Assembly (NCBI GenBank): GCA_951217055.1
Contig: OX578286.1
Location: forward strand, 32,403,307-32,467,306
Source of the DNA: Gerris lacustris
Taxonomy: Eukaryota; Arthropoda; Insecta; Hemiptera; Gerridae
Reading direction: 5' to 3'
Length of the DNA stretch: 64,000 nucleotides
Shown: positions 11,281 through 22,132 of the stretch, piece by piece
Position numbering within the stretch: position 1 is the first letter of the stretch
How the letters are laid out: the number at the start of each line of letters is the position of its first letter
The notes under the pieces: model-generated
The model's database searches: none
The model's input: the letters and a program-made list of their open reading frames with translations, nothing else
Told to the model about the DNA's origin: nothing
Program-made: the position numbers and the translations under genes

Positions 11281-11970
11281 CCGATTAGTGTGTAGCACAT
11301 AGCTTACCTAATGATTTTGCTTCCGAGCTTACCGAAGGTAGCGCAAAATATGTATCGTTCTGATTCTGATGAACAAAAATATTTTGTCTCCGATTTTAAA
11401 AATTCAGTACAGACAGAAATCGGTTTCAGACATCAGGGAACATTTTTGATTCCGTGTCTGTCCGTTGGTCTGTCTGTCCGTCTGTCCGTCTGTCGGTCTG
11501 TCTGTCGTTCAATTTTTGCGAACCAACATATCTTAAAAACTACACGTTCGATTTTAATGAAATTTGGATGATAGGTCACAATTAGCTCATTGTTGATCCC
11601 ATATAAGTTTCAACCTTCTGCGCTCATTTGTTTCTCCTCCACTTGCGCAAAATCATACATTTATTTACACCTATATCTTCAATAGTACATATCTGATTTG
11701 TATGAAATTTGGATAGTTTATCGAAAGTAGACCTCAGATAGCACCAGATTAAATTTTAAATGTCTTTGTCCACGCTCTTTAACTTCTGCTTAATCGATAC
11801 TTTAATTAAAGTTAAAAAATCAAAACAAATTTTGACTTATTAATAAAAATGAAGGGAACAAAAATAAATAAATGAGACAATAATGGCCTGTAAAAGCATA
11901 AAATCAATAAAGTACGAGATAGAATGCGAGGAAGCTATGTGCCACACTAATTGGCAGTCTATTTTTTAAA
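11281..11970 (+). mobile_element. F1a element, near full length
   Basis: Order: decayed left TIR (GATTAGTGTGTAGCACATAG), hairpin GCTTCCGAGCTTACCGAAGG (11320), GACAGAAATCGGTTTCAGAC, a CTGTCTGTCCGTCTGTC tract, TTTTTGCGAACCAACATATC, GATTTTAATGAAATTTGGAT, a second similar unit (ATCTGATTTGTATGAAATTT), then the right TIR ending GCCACACTAATTGGCAG. About 690 bp with no transposase. The 86-codon frame is a shadow of the repeat. Confidence 0.8.
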
Positions 11971-12249
11971 TTTTACTGCCGCACTCTTAATCAATAATGT
12001 ATTGATTTGTCGGATAATACAAACGATTTTGTAAACATATTACCTGATTATTGTGGTATCATTGAAAATACATAATCTGTGTAAGTTACAACTTTCTAGG
12101 TAGTTGTGGAAGTGGGTTAAATTTAGATATGTTTTCTCCTTGACGCAACATTGTAAGCTAATAAAAAGCGAATAGAAATTACACACTTAGTAGTTAAGCA
12201 TGGGAATATAGATTGTATTATTTATTAGTCCAAAAAAATAAGGAATAAT
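11971..12249. other. AT-rich spacer
   Basis: Nothing recognisable: no exon, RNA gene or repeat family assigned. Confidence 0.4.
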
Positions 12250-13242
12250 AGGGGAAATAATTTATAAAGTTTTGAAACTTTGTAAAAACACTTTTAAGGG
12301 GTGTAGTAGTAAGACATAGTAAAGTTCCCACCTCTTGAGGGGGCGCGTCCCCCCCCTCCCCCCTCCTTAAAGTCCAAAATTTACTTATTTTTCACTTTTT
12401 ACGCCAAACGGTTTATTTTTTAAAGAGAACTGTTATTACCAAAATTATTCCTCACATAATTCTGCACAAAAAGGTCCTATGCATGTTTGAAGTGGGACAT
12501 ACCGTTTTCGAGATATTGTAGTTGGATGGAGATAAAACGTATTTTTGCGAAACCAAGATATCTAAAAAACAGCACATCCGATTTTAATGAAATTTGATTT
12601 TGATGAAATTTGACGATTTTTGTCGAAAGTAGTCCGCAGATATCCCCAAATTAATTTCAACCATCTGCGCTCTTTACATGTTGATAAATTTATACTTTAA
12701 TTCATAACAGACAGACAAAATATTGATCAACAGACAGACAGAAAGGGAACCAATTTAGAAAATGTAAAGAGCGCAGACGGTTGAAATTAATGTATAGCCT
12801 CACATTAATTTCAACCGTCTGCGGGCTACTTTCGACAAACCATCCAAATTTCATAATTCTCAGTTGAGTACTTATGAAGATATGGGTCTAAATAAATGTA
12901 TGTTTGTGCGCATGTGGAGGATAAAATAATGGGCGCATAAGGTTGAAACTTATAGGGGATCAACAATGGGCTAAGTATAACCTACCATCCAAATTTCATT
13001 AAAATAGGACATGTCATTTTTTGTGCAGAATTATGTGAGGAATAATTTTGGTAATAACAGTTCTCTTTTAAAAAAACTGTTTGGCGTAAATTGTGAAAAA
13101 TAAGTAAATTTTGGACTTTAAGGAGGGGGAGGGGGGGGGGGGGACGCGCCCCCTCAAGAGGGGGGAACTTTACTGTTTCTTACTACTACACCCCTTAAAA
13201 GTGTTTTCACAAAGTTTCAAAACTTTATAAACTATTTCCTCC
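12250..13242. mobile_element. Foldback element with about 225-bp inverted arms
   Basis: Arms at about 12250-12482 and 13018-13242 are near-complementary. Shared words read inward are TTTATAAAGTTTTGAAACTT, CACTTTTAAGGGGTGTAGTA, GAGGGGGCGCGTCC, TTTACTTATTTTTCAC and TTCCTCACATAATTCTGCAC. The roughly 535-bp loop holds two F1a-like segments facing each other, each with AAATTTCATnAAAAT and AACCGTCTGCG words. The whole is therefore a large imperfect palindrome. No ORF or clear TSD. Confidence 0.8.
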
Positions 13243-14324
13243 ATTTGCTGTTTTTTTTTACTAATTTGCCTGGACTATATATATTAGATGACAGAATAAA
13301 TAAACTCAATTTTATTGCGAAGCCAATTCAACAATCTAATTATTTTTCACGAAATCAATCCCTATAAAAATATCAAGTTAAATTAAAAAAAGAAGAAAAA
13401 TACAAGAAAATACTTCTACGGTTTTTTTTTCTCTGTTTTTCTTTCTTTTCGTTGTTTATTTTTATTTTATTTTTCTAACTCAAGCTTTTAAATTATAACA
13501 ACTACAGAGAGGTATCAGGTTTAATTCATTTTACTAAAATCTTCTCAAATTACTCTATGTTTAAAATACAATGTCTTTATTTTCTCCTCCGTTTTAAACG
13601 ACATTTAAGCTGAAGAAACACGTTAACAATATACTTTGTTTCTTTTTTTTTTTATAAAAACCAGCGAAATTCGATAATAAGATAAACGCTGGAACTGATT
13701 AAGGGAAGCCGTATGTGTTTACCTTTTTCCTTTATACTTGTTTTTTTTTTTTCTTTTCTTTTTTTTAAAGCTTGTTGGTTTTTTTTTTGTTTTTTCGTCT
13801 TCCTTTTATGTTTCTATGTTAGTTTATGTTATATTTTTTTTGTTTCGTTAAAAAAAATAGTATTAAAATATGTATGGCTTCTCATCCTTTTTAGTTTTTA
13901 TTTTTAATTTATTCATTAATTTTTTGTTGTTATTTTAAAAAACAAACAATGTTGGTTGTAATAAGACTCATTTTTAAATAGAATAAAAAAAAATAAAATA
14001 AAATAATAATAAAGAAGAGGTAGCTTCACTTTAATCAACAAAGTTAGATAATCACAACAAAATAAAATTGGTCTGAAAATGTTATATAATATTATGTTAT
14101 AATAAAAATATGCATAATATGTAAAATCCTTTAAGAAAGATGCGAGATTTCAAGTATTTGAGAGTAGTAGAATAGGTGAAGTCTCATTTAAAAATGGTTT
14201 CATTGGTATTATGATCATGAAATTAGTTAGAATAAGGGGGAGGGCGAGGAGCACGTTATATGTTGATGCTTTACGACAAAATGGCGTGGAAAATCAAACA
14301 ATTTACACAATTGTTTAATATTTT
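13243..14324. other. Unassigned very AT-rich sequence
   Basis: No gene seen. Long T-rich and A-rich low-complexity runs (13420-13470, 13738-13800, 13980-14010) give a hydrophobic spurious frame at 13713. AAGGGGGAGGGCGAGGAGC near 14236 is the only GC-rich spot. Confidence 0.4.
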
Positions 14325-14605
14325 AGTAATCTACTCTTTAATACCTTTCATTTGATACCAAATTTAAAATACAAAAAATCTCGTGACATGAATTATCCCT
14401 CATTTTGAATTTGAGTCAATCATTTTGAGTTTTCTATATTCTTTCTGTGTGCGTGTCAAAACGATCTTTAATACTGCAAAGTATTATGTTTCTATCTCTT
14501 TTGATTTAAGAGTTATTGGAGCAGTACAGAGTGACAGACTGACAGTCAGAAACGAAACTACAAGGGTCTTTTTATAGTTTTACTAACGAAACCCTAAAAA
14601 AAGGT
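14325..14605 (-). mobile_element. F4 repeat, reverse copy
   Basis: Read on the minus strand: GTTTCGTTAGTAAAAC, a CTGACTGTCAGTCTGTC tract, CAATAACTCTTAAATCAAAA, GAGATAGAAACATAAT, CAGTATTAAAGATCGTTTTG and TTGGTATCAAATGAAAGG. The same order is at 62692-62985 on the plus strand. The ends are not sharply defined. Confidence 0.75.
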
Positions 14606-14636
14606 TAAAAGAACCTTAAGTGCATTCTCTTTGTGC

Positions 14637-15065
14637 ATATCATCATGATTAACTCAGTTCCAGATGACTATTATCATGATCAACTTAGTTCCAGATGACT
14701 ATCATCATGATAAAGTCAGTTGCAGATGACTATCATCATGATCAACTCAGTTGCAGATGACTATCATCATAAATCAGTTGCAGATGACTATCATCATGAT
14801 CAACTCTGTTGCAGATGACTATCATCATAAATCAGTTGAAGATGACTATCATCATGATCAACTCTGTTGCAGATGACTATCATGAGCAACTCAGTTGCAG
14901 ATGACTATCATCATAAATCAGTTGCAGATGACTATCATCATGATCAACTCTGTTGCAGATGACTATCATGAGCAGCTCAGTTGTAGATGATTATCATGAT
15001 GATCAACTCAGTTGAAGATGGCTATCATCATGATCAACTCTTGTAGATGACTATCATCATGAGCA
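14637..15065. repeat. Minisatellite D, about 30-bp unit, about 14 copies
   Basis: The unit is GTTGCAGATGACTATCATCA followed by TGATCAACTCA. Copies with ATAAATCA in place of TGATCAACTCA alternate irregularly, giving 25- to 31-bp spacing. GATCA and TGATCA words make short palindromes. Confidence 0.9.
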
Positions 15066-15424
15066 ACCCTAAGAATGATCCCTATAATTATAATCGGATT
15101 TATAAAATCTCTGATGCGGTTTCCCCGCAATATCTTGGTTTATTCGTTAGTGAATTCTTAATGGAGAATGGACTATCCTTAGAATATTTCCAGCAATCTA
15201 TTAATTAATGTCGTGAACGTGAACATGGGTTCGATTCCACGCCCTTAGGCACTTAAATTTACTTACGTGGTTCACTATTGCTCACGCTGTATTCGCTTCC
15301 TTGGTACATAAGCGTGTGAAGTGGCTGAACTCCATAAGGGGTTTGTAAACAAGGGCCTGAATAAATTGCCGAATTGCTAAGTTCTAACAAGTGGTTCTCC
15401 CTTCTATTGCTAGAACTAACCGTG
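15066..15424. other. Spacer with tRNA B-box-like site
   Basis: At about 15227-15239 GGGTTCGATTCCACGCCC resembles a tRNA T-arm and pol III B box. No cloverleaf could be built from the flanks. The rest, up to the LINE relic, has no recognisable content. Confidence 0.35.
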
Positions 15425-15835
15425 ACCTGCAGGTCAGAGACTTGGATCATAATGAGAACATGCAGTCGAGGACATACTAAGGATTTGGGAGAGAAAGATC
15501 CTGAGAAAAGGAATATGGATAATACATCGAAGGTGTCTGGAGAATAAGGAATAAGTTGAAACTACAGCAACTCTACAATGACCCTGAGATCGTGGCAGAT
15601 ACTATGAATGGAAAGTATAGAAGATTGAGGGTCATGTTGGTAGAATGCCTGATCAAAGAGGTGCAAAGAAAGTATTTATTGGACGCCTTGGTGAAAGAAG
15701 AAAGGCAAAGGAAGACAACGCCATACATGGATAGTTAATGTAGAGGATGATGACATGGGAGCGTTAGGCGTAAGGTGATGGCGAACACAGGTCAAGGACA
15801 GATAGCAGTGAAATAACTTGGACGGCGGCCAAGGC
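15425..15835 (+). pseudogene. Decayed LINE ORF2 C-terminus (non-LTR retrotransposon relic)
   Basis: Across several frames the translation follows a familiar block found downstream of many non-LTR reverse transcriptases: SETW, ERKILRK, NDPEIV, YRRLR, then GHVGRMPDQRGAKKVF.GRLGERRK and VEDDDMGALGVRRWRTQ. These correspond to the usual ERKILRKI...RLRW.GHVARMP...GRR.RGRP..RW.DDV..DL..LGVRRWR order. At least two frameshifts and several stops separate them, so it is dead. No RT catalytic domain is present upstream, consistent with 5' truncation. Confidence 0.75.
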
Positions 15836-15978
15836 CCTATACGGGCGATAAGTTTAATACTGAATTTTATTCCTAAAGTAACAAACAGGTGGTTGTTTAC
15901 ATTATATGGGTCGAGTTCGATTCCCATTGGGATTACATTTTTTTTCTCAATATCTCGTAAAAAAGGTCCCCTATGTTT
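15836..15978. other. Short spacer with GAGTTCGATTCCC site
   Basis: GGGTCGAGTTCGATTCCCAT (about 15908-15927) is another B-box-like word directly before F2. It could be the tail of the LINE or a SINE remnant. Confidence 0.3.
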
Positions 15979-16556
15979 TTTACTTTCTCATACAGAGAGA
16001 AAGTATTGTGATGGCGCAAAATTTCCGTTGTGAGATTTTTTATGGATTTACACGTTTTGAGGACCCCTGAGTTCAAAAAAGTGGTTTTTAAAAAATGTCT
16101 GTCTGTACAGATGCCTGGAGCCTAAACTACTGGGCCGATTTTGACGAAATTTGGCATACATAGTCAGAAAATTCATACCCCGAGGTGAAATCGAGAAATG
16201 AATTTTAGCTCCAAATTTGGGGGCACTACCCCCCAAAAACTCTAAAAACAAACGTGAAAAAAATTATTTTCTCGAAAACACGGTTCCCCACGATTTTTAT
16301 TAACAAATTATAAAATGTAGTAATTTTAATACGAATCTAAAGATACAAGCCGTTTTCCTGAGAAAAAAGCACGCGGAAGGATAGAGGCCGTGTTCGATTC
16401 CCCACCGAGATGAAGTTATTTTTATGATATATTTTGATAAAATGATCAATAATAATTAAATGTACCAACGAAAACTAATAAATGGAAAACATTTGGTCAA
16501 GTAATTATGAACTCGTAAATGAGAAAGTTTGTCTGAGTTGTCTCTGACCGATTTTT
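15979..16556 (+). mobile_element. F2 element, full length
   Basis: Starts TTTTTACTTTCTCATACAGA and GAGAAAGTATTGTGATGGCG, then TTTACACGTTTTGAGGACCC, TGTCTGTCTGTACAGATGCC, CCTAAACTACTGGGCCG and ATTTTGACGAAATTTGGCAT, GGGGGCACTACCCCCC, a tRNA-like GTGTTCGATTCCCC (16390), and the end GAGAAAGTTTGTCTGAGTTG then CTGACCGATTTTT. About 578 bp, no ORF. The B-box word suggests a SINE-like part, but no A box is clear. Confidence 0.85.
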
Positions 16557-16559
16557 AAG

Positions 16560-16754
16560 AATATAAATGACTAACTAAATAACTATTAAGACAAAGAGAT
16601 ATTTAGTCCAATGTACTTTGAGACAAAGGAATATCACTCTTTTGTTTTTATAAGGGAGTAACAGTCTAAAGAAGAACATTCCGTACACCTTCTTTAGATT
16701 GTTACTCCCCTCTGTTTTTTTTTTATAAGGGGAGTAACAATCTAAAGAAGTGCC
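16560..16754 (-). mobile_element. F3 MITE, truncated, reverse
   Basis: It has the interior (AGACAAAGAGATATTTAGTC, GGAATATCACTCTTTTG) and the GGCAC end (AAAGAAGTGCC ending at 16754). The opposite end is missing because it runs directly into the F2 3' end at 16556. So F2 and F3 are abutted or one truncated the other. Confidence 0.75.
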
Positions 16755-17606
16755 GTACAATTATATTTTTCCCGGGTTGTATAACAATATTTTCTCTCCA
16801 TATTAACTATACGCATATGTGATGAGATAAGTGAGGTTTAGGGAGTGTCATCAGTGATAAGAAAATTCACTAATGATCGGATCACGTGACGTCATTAAGA
16901 ACAAGAAACAAACTTCTTTTGCACTGAAAAAAAAAAACCATAATGTCTTTATAATTGATGCTATGATAGGAACAATAACAGTACAACCTTGCACGAGTTC
17001 TGCTGAAAAGCGATAGAAAATAGACGCCGGCGTCGTTCGAAGCTTTCCATATTTTCAAAAGTTTGTAAACAGTAAAAAAGTGAAAACTAGGCGGTTGTAA
17101 TAAGGCGGTTTTAAGAGTCCTTTCGAATCATTATTAGTCCTAATTACCTTTTTGATTTTTGATTTGCTTTTACACACACAAAAAAACTTTTCATTGAGGA
17201 TTAAAAAGATTATTACCTGTGTTATTGTTCTTATTTGACGCATGTACAAAAAGAAGATAGCGCCGTAATTGAAACAATTGATCAATTAAGGTGGATGAAA
17301 CGAAGTAAAAGTAATTACAATCCTTCAAATGTCTTCATATCTTATTTAATTGTCTCATAGTAAGTACTTAAACTGTATACTATCTCCTATTTCTCATTCA
17401 TTAATAAGCCAATTTCTATGAGAATCATACTAGTAAGCTATAATTGGTGCTAATATAAGTATAAGCACAACAGAAATAAAATTACAGAAGGTGGCATACT
17501 CGGCTAAATTTGATAAAAAAAAAAAACAAAACATAGGGCTAAAGCACCTTTTTACACAGTTTGTGCAGTTTTATCCCAACTTAGGGTCTTTTATAAATTA
17601 AAATAT
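16755..17606. other. Unassigned spacer with a CACGTGACGTCA site
   Basis: No gene seen. TCACGTGACGTCA at about 16882-16894 overlaps an E-box (CACGTG) and a CRE (TGACGTCA). In such repeat-rich DNA it may be chance. The rest is AT-rich. Confidence 0.35.
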
Positions 17607-18014
17607 ATAGACTGCCAATTGGTGTGGCACATAGCTTTTCTCACATCTTATCACGTACTTTATTAATTTTATACCTTTACAAGTCATTAATGTCTAATTG
17701 GTTTAATTCTTTTCCCCGTTTGATTTGATTATTTACATGACTTAAAGTATTAATTTAGCAAAAGTTAAGAGAGCAAACGGTTGAAATTATTCTGGGCTAT
17801 CTGCGGGTGACTTTCGATAAACTATAAAAGTTTCATACAAATCAGATAAATACTTTTGAAGCTATCGGTGTAAACAAATGCATGTTGGTGTGGATTATTT
17901 GGGACCAACAAGTATATGACCTACCATACGAATTTCATTATAATTGGCGTGTAGTTTTTAAGATATGTTAGTTCGCGAAAATTGAGCGACAGACCGACAG
18001 ACAGACACGGAACC
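17607..18014 (-). mobile_element. F1a element, truncated (reverse)
   Basis: Begins ATAGACTGCCAATTGGTGTG (TIR) and runs through the two internal AAATTTCAT-type units and GACAGACCGACAGACAGACA, stopping at GGAACCAAA. The next F1a starts directly at 18015. The hairpin end (GCTTCCG...) is absent, so this copy was cut by its neighbour or by deletion. Confidence 0.8.
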
Positions 18015-18727
18015 AAAGACTCTCCAATTAGTGTGGCACATAGATTCCTCGCGACCTATTCCGTTAAATTTAATGATTTTTATGCTTTTAAAACCTATTA
18101 TTATCCAATTGATTTAATTTCCACCCCGTTTTTTAATTAAAGTATCAATTTAGCAAAATTTAAGGAGCGCAGACGGTTGAAATTAATCTGGGGATATCTG
18201 CGGGTTACTTTCGAAAAACCATCAAAATTTCATAAAAATCAAATGAGTACTTTTGAAGATATAGGTGAAAATAAATGTATGTTTGTGCGCATGTGGAAGA
18301 GAAATAAATGGGCGCATAAGGTTGAAAGTTACAACGGAACGGGAACAACTACGGGCTAATTATAACCTACCATATAAATTTGAAATAAAATCGGACGAGT
18401 CGTTTTTAAGGGATGTTGGTGCGCAAAAATTGAGTGGCAGACCGACAGACAGACGCGGAACCAAACATTTTTTCTGATGTCTGAAACGGATATTTCTGTC
18501 TTGAAATTTTTGAAATCGTAGACCTAATACTTTTTCCTTCTTCTGAACAATCATATAGCTTCCCGTTACCTTTTGTAAGCACGGAAGCAAAATCAAAACA
18601 ATTTTGACAGTTTTAAAATTGGGGGAAAATTAAAATAAATTTGACAATAATAGGTTATAACTGTATGAAATAATTTAAGTATACAAAATACAACGCGAGG
18701 GAGCTATGTGCCACACTAATTGGCAGA
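18015..18727 (-). mobile_element. F1a element, complete with long TIRs
   Basis: Best intact F1a. The left TIR starts GACTCTCCAATTAGTGTGGC and the right TIR ends GCCACACTAATTGGCAGAGT. The arms share about 120 bp in decayed form. Inside, in plus-strand order, are GCGCAGACGGTTGAAATTAA, two units of AAATTTCATAAAAATCnnA type, a GACAGACCGACAGACAGAC tract, GAAACGGATATTTCTGTC, and the hairpin GTTACCTTTTGTAAGCACGG. About 713 bp, no transposase, no obvious TSD. Confidence 0.85.
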
Positions 18728-19427
18728 GTAATTTTAAAATTTGCGTGCTCTTAACTTGTTTTTTTTTTTAGATAAAATATTTTTTTGTTTTTTTAGTCAA
18801 GCTATTTAAAATTAATTATAATGTCTTATTTCATTTTTAAACGGCCTTATTAAAAGACAGGAGAGTCTATAAAATATGAACCATTTAAAATTTAAAAGTA
18901 CTAAAAAGTTTAAAAGACTATTTTGTAAGGAATCATTTTATTCGTGAAAACGTTAAAAACCCAAGTTATACGGTTTTCCGTTATCCAAGAATTACTTACT
19001 TTTTCCTAGAATCTATTACAGAACAACCTTTTTCCCCCCAGAAAAAAACCTTTTTGAGAATTCTAAGCCTTTTAGACTCAAGGTAAAGGAAGATGGGGGA
19101 AGATACTAAACAAGGTTTTAAATTTATAAAAGGGAAAAACGTCTCAGAATTTTTCTTTTGCTTTAACTTTATTCTTATTTCCAAAAGGACGGGTCCAATC
19201 ACATTTAGGGAACTCAAGTAGGGAAAACACCAGAACAACTTGGAAATCTAAAATTTATGGAAAACGTGGAAGAGATGAGTCTCTTTTTTTTTAAAATGAA
19301 ATCCATTTGACACTGACTCTTATCGTAAGCAAATTCAATTAAGAATGATCTCTGTAAATGGGTTTAAAATGTCAGGATTCGCCAAAATCTCATACGCCGT
19401 TTCCTCTGGAAGATTTAGTTCTAAATA
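18728..19427. other. Unassigned AT-rich sequence
   Basis: No gene or repeat recognised. The frame on the minus strand at 18996-19238 has no recognisable domain and runs through low-complexity DNA. Confidence 0.4.
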
Positions 19428-20632
19428 GGCTTGGCTTGGTCCGGTCCTGGTCCCGTTCTAAATTCTTGGTCCGGTTCTATAGTCTTGGTCCGGTCCTGGT
19501 CCTGTTCTATATATTCTTGGTCCGGTTTTATAGTCTTGGTCCGGTTCTATAGTCTTTGTCCGGTCCTGGTCCCGTTCTATATATTCTTGGTCCGGTTTTA
19601 TAGTCTTGGTCCGGTTCTATAGTCTTTGTCCGGTCCTGGTCCCGTTCTATATATTCTTGGTCCGGTTTTATAGTCTTGGTCCGGTTCTATAGTCTTTGTC
19701 CGGTCCTGGTCCCGTTCTATATATTCTTGGTCCGGTTTTATAGTCTTGGTCCGGTTCTATAGTCTTTGTCCGGTCCTGGTCCCGTTCTATATATTCTTGG
19801 TCCGGTTTTATAGTCTTGGTCCGGTTCTATAGTCTTTGTCCGGTCCTGGTCCCGTTCTATATATTCTTGGTCCGGTTTTATAGTCTTGGTCCGGTTCTAT
19901 AGTCTTTGTCCGGTCCTAGTCCCGTTCTATATATTCTTGGTCCGGTTTTATAGTCTTGGTCCGGTTCTATAGTCTTTGTCCGGTCCTGGTCCCGTTCTAT
20001 ATTCTTGGTCCGGTTTTATAGTCTTGGTCCGGTTCTATAGTCTTTGTCCGGTCCTGGTCCCGTTCTATATTCTTGGTCCGGTTTTATAGTCTTGGTCCGG
20101 TTCTATAGTCTTTGTCCGGTCCTGGTCCCGTTCTATATTCTTGGTCCGGTTTTATAGTCTTGGTCCGGTTCTATAGTCTTTGTGTGGTTCTGTATTCTTG
20201 CGGTCTGGTCCTGGTCCTGTTCTATAGTATGGGTCCGGTCTTGGTCCCGTTCTATATTCTTGGTCCGGTTCTGTATTCTTGCGGTCCGGTCCTGGCCCGA
20301 TTCTATAGTCTTGGTCTGGTCCTGGTCCTGTTCTATAGTATGGGTCCGGTTCTATAGTCTTTGTCCGGTCCTGGTTCCGTTCTATATTCTTGGTGCGGTT
20401 CTTTATTCTTGCGGTCCTGTCCTGATCCGATTCTATAGTCTTGGTCTGGTCCTGATCCGGATCTATATAGTCTTGTTCCGGTCCTGGTCCGGTTCTATAG
20501 TCTTTGTTTGGTCCTGGTCCCGTTCTATATTCTTGGTCCGGTTCTGTATTCTTGCGGTCTGGTCCTGGTCCGATTCTATAGTCTTGGTCTGGTCCTGATC
20601 CGGATCTATAGTCCTGGCCCAGTTCAATCCTA
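19428..20632. repeat. Minisatellite E, 70-bp unit built from about 22-bp subunits
   Basis: ATATTCTTGG recurs at 19511, 19581, 19651, 19721 and so on every 70 bp, then at about 68 bp. Each unit has three variants of TTGGTCCGGTTCTATAGTC, one of them with TTTGTCC and one with CTGGTCCCG. The last third (after about 20170) is scrambled. Both strands stay open for long stretches, giving spurious frames up to 174 codons. Confidence 0.95.
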
Positions 20633-20889
20633 CTCCTCAACATTTTATAGATATCAATATATGTAGGAAATCGCAAAAGCTTTACTTCTATCTCACACCA
20701 AACAACAACAAATTTATAACCTATCTTTGTTTATAACCTTTTTGTTCGACCGTTGTCTTCAACCGGTCCCGTTCGGAAACAAGATTGTTTCAACCGGTGA
20801 CCCGGTGACCTGTTAGTGATTCCAAAAGCACCCTTAATTGATTTGATTGACAATGTTACTGGGGTAGTTTTTTTTTATTTTTCGCTATA
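20633..20889. other. Spacer
   Basis: No feature seen. CAACCGGTCCCGTTCGG and CAACCGGTGACCCGG near 20760-20805 make a short CCGGT-rich patch. Confidence 0.3.
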
Positions 20890-20891
20890 TA

Positions 20892-21361
20892 CAGTGTGTT
20901 CCCGGATAGACGCATGAATAAATGAAAAAGACTAAAGACTAAAATTATTTGAATTGAAATTTCATCTTCTGGGGTTCAGCCCTTCTTAAATGAAAATTAA
21001 TTTATGTCATAATTTTAGTTTCGAAAAATCAAGTATGCCTAAGAAAATTTACAAACATGTTATTTTTAAAAATATGGAATAGAAAAATACAAAATTTCAA
21101 AGTAGGTGGAGGGTATTAACATATTCAGTTTTTCTTTTGAACTAACATTTTGTCGTATCTCCTAGAGAAAAAGCACTTTACTAGTGAGAAAAATAACGTT
21201 TCTTGTAAATTTCCAACACATACTTGATTTTTCGAAACTAAAATTATGACATAAATTAGTTTTCATTCAAGCAGGGCTTAACCCCAGAAGATGAAATTTT
21301 AATTCTAACATTTTTTTTTTGTACATTTTACCTATTTATGCGTTGATCCGGGGACACACTG
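20892..21361. mobile_element. Tc1/mariner-like MITE with TA target site
   Basis: Ends CAGTGTGTTCCCGGAT (20892) and, inverted, CAGTGTGTCCCCGGAT (ending 21361). Each is flanked by TA (20890-20891 and 21362-21363). The arms continue inverted for about 165 bp: both contain ATTTCATCTTCTGGGGTT, TTTATGTCATAATTTTAG and TTTCGAAAAATCAAGTATG. The 470-bp element has no ORF. A TA duplication with CAGT-type ends fits Tc1/mariner-derived MITEs. Confidence 0.85.
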
Positions 21362-21363
21362 TA

Positions 21364-21821
21364 TTATGTATGACAACAGTACATGAATTATAAATGGTTA
21401 AAATCCTTCATTGTTATATGGACGCCCTTAGAAATACTATGCTAAATGCTTTCTTCATACCAAAAGACAACTTTGTGCGTAGACTGGTTCATTTGATAGA
21501 AGTTTTTGTTTGACTATTTTACCAATAGGAAATGAGGTTGAAATGGAGAGTGAAGAAGGAAGGTTTTATAACAGTTGAAAGTTTTCGGTTAGATTTGTGA
21601 TTCTTCGTTTAGAAGGTTTTTTGACTTGCGGTTTACTATCGGAGTGCAGAGATGTATCTTTCCAACCAATCCCACTCTCTCCCGCTCTTCTTAATATCTA
21701 TGCTAATTCCCTCCTTTCATTTTTGTATTTATTCCGTTTCTCGTATTCGAAACCTCTTCGTCAAATCTGACCAACTTTTCTTTTATAGCATCATTCTATT
21801 TTTATACGAGTTTTTATTTGT
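21364..21821. other. Unassigned spacer
   Basis: No gene or known repeat seen. The 65-codon frame starting at 21652 is hydrophobic and low-complexity, with no splice context. Confidence 0.4.
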
Positions 21822-21987
21822 GCTTCCGAACTTACTTACCGAAGGTTAAGAAAGTTATGTGATTGTTCTATAGTACGAACATTTTGTAAGTCTACATTTT
21901 CAAAAAGTCCAAGACAAAAATCTGTTTTAGAATTTAGGGAACATTTTTGGTTCCGTGTCTGTCTGTCGGTCTTTCTGTTGTTCAATG

Positions 21988-21990
<3 letters not shown>
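21822..21990 (+). mobile_element. F1a fragment (5' hairpin part)
   Basis: GCTTCCGAACTTACTTACCG starts the hairpin. AAGACAAAAATCTGTTTTAG and GGTTCCGTGTCTGTCTGTCG follow. It stops at TTCAATGTTT, where the (TA)n run begins, so the microsatellite sits at the breakpoint. Confidence 0.75.

Positions 21991-21998
<8 letters not shown>

Positions 21999-22077
<79 letters not shown>
21999..22077. repeat. (TA)n microsatellite
   Basis: About 39 uninterrupted TA units, followed by a CATACACACACA tail. It lies between an F1a fragment and a complete F1b. Confidence 0.98.
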
Positions 22078-22081
<4 letters not shown>

Positions 22082-22132
22082 CACACACAATGTTTCACAT
22101 CATCTAAGAACAAAAAAAAAAAAAAATAAAAA

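Noticed and set aside
15259..15450. 63-codon minus-strand frame near the LINE relic
   Set aside because: No similarity seen; the plus-strand LINE relic explains part of the area.
20152..20676. 174-codon minus-strand frame with GPGPDQDY repeats
   Set aside because: Lies wholly within a 70-bp minisatellite; the opposite strand is also open, so lack of stops is a property of the unit.
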